NCBI RefSeq assembly: GCF_003003125.1
Contig: NZ_PVTZ01000001.1
Span: forward strand, 434,001 to 498,000
Length of the DNA: 64,000 nt
DNA from: Laceyella sediminis
GTDB taxonomy: Bacteria; Bacillota; Bacilli; Thermoactinomycetales; Thermoactinomycetaceae
Reading direction: 5' to 3'
Part shown: positions 63,165 through 64,000 of the stretch, one piece after another
How positions within the stretch are numbered: the stretch's first letter is position 1
How the letters are laid out: the number at the start of each line of letters is the position of its first letter
The notes under the pieces: model-generated
Told to the model about the DNA's origin: nothing
What the model saw: the letters and a program-made list of their open reading frames with translations, nothing else
The model's database searches: none
Position numbers and translations under genes: made by a program

Positions 63165-64000
63165 ATGAAACCGATTTACCTTGATTACGGGGCAACCAGC
63201 CCTGTGCGCCCCGAAGCGCTAGAGGCAATGCTACCTTTCTTTAGCCAAGCTTATGGTAATTCCGGCAGCATCCATGATTTCGGCCAGCAAAGCCGCGAGG
63301 CAATTGAAACGGCCCGAAAACAGGTAGCCCAAGCAATCGGGGCATCCACTGCGCGTGAAATCATTTTCACCAGCAGCGGAACCGAGTCAAACAATCTCGC
63401 CTTGATCGGCGCCGCCCGCAAACGGAAAGCCTTCGGCAACCATATTGTCACATCATCCGTGGAACATCCATCGGTCTTGGAAGCCTGCCGTTTTTTGGAA
63501 CGGGAAGGGTTTGAAGTTACTTATGTGCCGGTGGATTCCAATGGGTTGGTGAAGCTGGATCAATTAAAACAGGCGCTCACCGACCGCACCATTCTCGTTA
63601 GCGTCATGGCTGCCAACAATGAAGTGGGAACCCTACAACCCATCCGCGAAATTGGGCAATTACTGAAGGATTCTCCTATATTGTTTCATACTGACGCCGT
63701 TCAATACTTTGGCAAGGTTCCTTTTTCTGTCATCGAGTTGGGCGTCGATCTCCTTTCCCTCGGTTCGCACAAAGTGTACGGACCAAAAGGAGCTGGAGCC
63801 CTGTTTATAAAAAAAGGGGTGCGGATTGAACCCCTGCTTCACGGCGGCGGACAGGAGCGCGGCATGCGTGCCAGCACACTAAACACGCCGGCCATCGTCG
63901 GATTCGGCGCAGCTTGCCAACTTATCTCACAGGAAGTGGCTGATGAGCAGGCGCGCCTCACCGCACTACGCGATCATTGCTGGCGGCGGATCCAGTCGGA
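63165..64000 (+). CDS. Cysteine desulfurase (NifS/IscS-like), 3' end outside window
   Basis: PLP enzyme supplying sulfur, as in Bacillus where nifS is divergent from nadBCA and loads the NadA cluster. 278 codons visible. IYLDYGATSPVRPE, SGTESNNLALIGA, SVEHPSVLEACRFL, NNEVGTLQPI, DAVQYFGK, and the PLP lysine in GSHKVYGPKGAG. ATG 63165, GGAGG 8 nt upstream. It runs off the end. Confidence 0.93.
   Translation, partial: MKPIYLDYGATSPVRPEALEAMLPFFSQAYGNSGSIHDFGQQSREAIETARKQVAQAIGASTAREIIFTSSGTESNNLALIGAARKRKAFGNHIVTSSVEHPSVLEACRFLEREGFEVTYVPVDSNGLVKLDQLKQALTDRTILVSVMAANNEVGTLQPIREIGQLLKDSPILFHTDAVQYFGKVPFSVIELGVDLLSLGSHKVYGPKGAGALFIKKGVRIEPLLHGGGQERGMRASTLNTPAIVGFGAACQLISQEVADEQARLTALRDHCWRRIQS

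Noticed and set aside
1-64000. CRISPR arrays, tRNA/rRNA genes, prophage or complete insertion sequence
   Set aside because: No spaced direct repeats, no cloverleaf or rRNA sequence, no transposase or phage structural gene was seen on either strand.

Overview
The window reads as a chromosomal segment of an endospore-forming, low-to-moderate-GC Firmicute. Sporulation and germination genes recur: RsfA, three YjcZ-type micropeptides, GerQ/CwlJ, an alpha/beta-type SASP and CotF-like coat proteins. The acsA/ccpA/mtnN/aroA/ytxJ/ytxH/ytxG neighbourhood matches Bacillus gene order. Several family choices (divergent SASP, tandem L,D-transpeptidases, cobamide salvage cluster with CbiZ) suggest a Thermoactinomycetaceae-like lineage, but that placement is inference. 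I see no rRNA, tRNA, CRISPR array, prophage or complete insertion sequence.

Layout. 1-1.8 kb: 3' part of a class A penicillin-binding protein. 1.8-11.6 kb: acsA (with a candidate CcpA site), a DUF1540 peptide, mtnN, ccpA, an SseB-like protein, aroA(G), ytxJ, ytxH-ytxG and the lipoprotein glycosidase nagZ. 11.6-12.1 kb: a gene-free, inverted-repeat-bounded element. 12.1-24.7 kb: an isocitrate/isopropylmalate-type dehydrogenase, an FMN glutamate-synthase-like protein, a spore-protein block (CotF-like genes, YjcZ cluster, RsfA), small conserved proteins, a candidate small RNA and yjdF under its riboswitch. 24.7-31.1 kb: a cobamide salvage and nucleotide-loop cluster (cobD, cobU, cobS, cobC, cbiZ, cbiB; cobT nearby). 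31-34.4 kb: an inositol-phosphatase-family enzyme, yqgQ, bioY and a soluble trypsin-like protease. 34.4-39.2 kb: an assimilatory sulfate operon (sir, DUF3906, cysH, broken TSUP exporter, sat) behind a strong promoter with a CymR-like dyad. 39.3-45 kb: ytoQ, cwlJ-gerQ, an amidohydrolase, an SOS-type uvrX-yolD pair and an EamA permease. 45-52.9 kb: an ABC-F ribosome-protection-like gene behind an attenuator leader, an acetyltransferase, a Gate-domain membrane protein, rlmCD, hom under a SAM-I riboswitch and a FAH-family enzyme. 52.9-64 kb: a UgtP-like glycosyltransferase, SASP, sodA, a HAD hydrolase, two L,D-transpeptidase/SH3 paralogs, nadB-nadC-nadA and a divergent cysteine desulfurase running off the end.

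How it fits together. Carbon control (CcpA acting on acsA), sulfur and methionine supply (sulfate reduction, SAM-I control of hom, mtnN recycling), cofactor supply (B12 salvage, NAD, biotin uptake), spore assembly and germination, and wall remodelling dominate. The most rewarding second looks are RNA-level controls (ABC-F attenuator with uORF and an RBS inside the terminator, SAM-I and yjdF riboswitches, an orphan approximately 100-nt RNA), the amber-interrupted TSUP gene, small inverted-repeat elements, a flavoprotein without its redox cysteines, and a glycosyltransferase whose best-placed start would be AUC.
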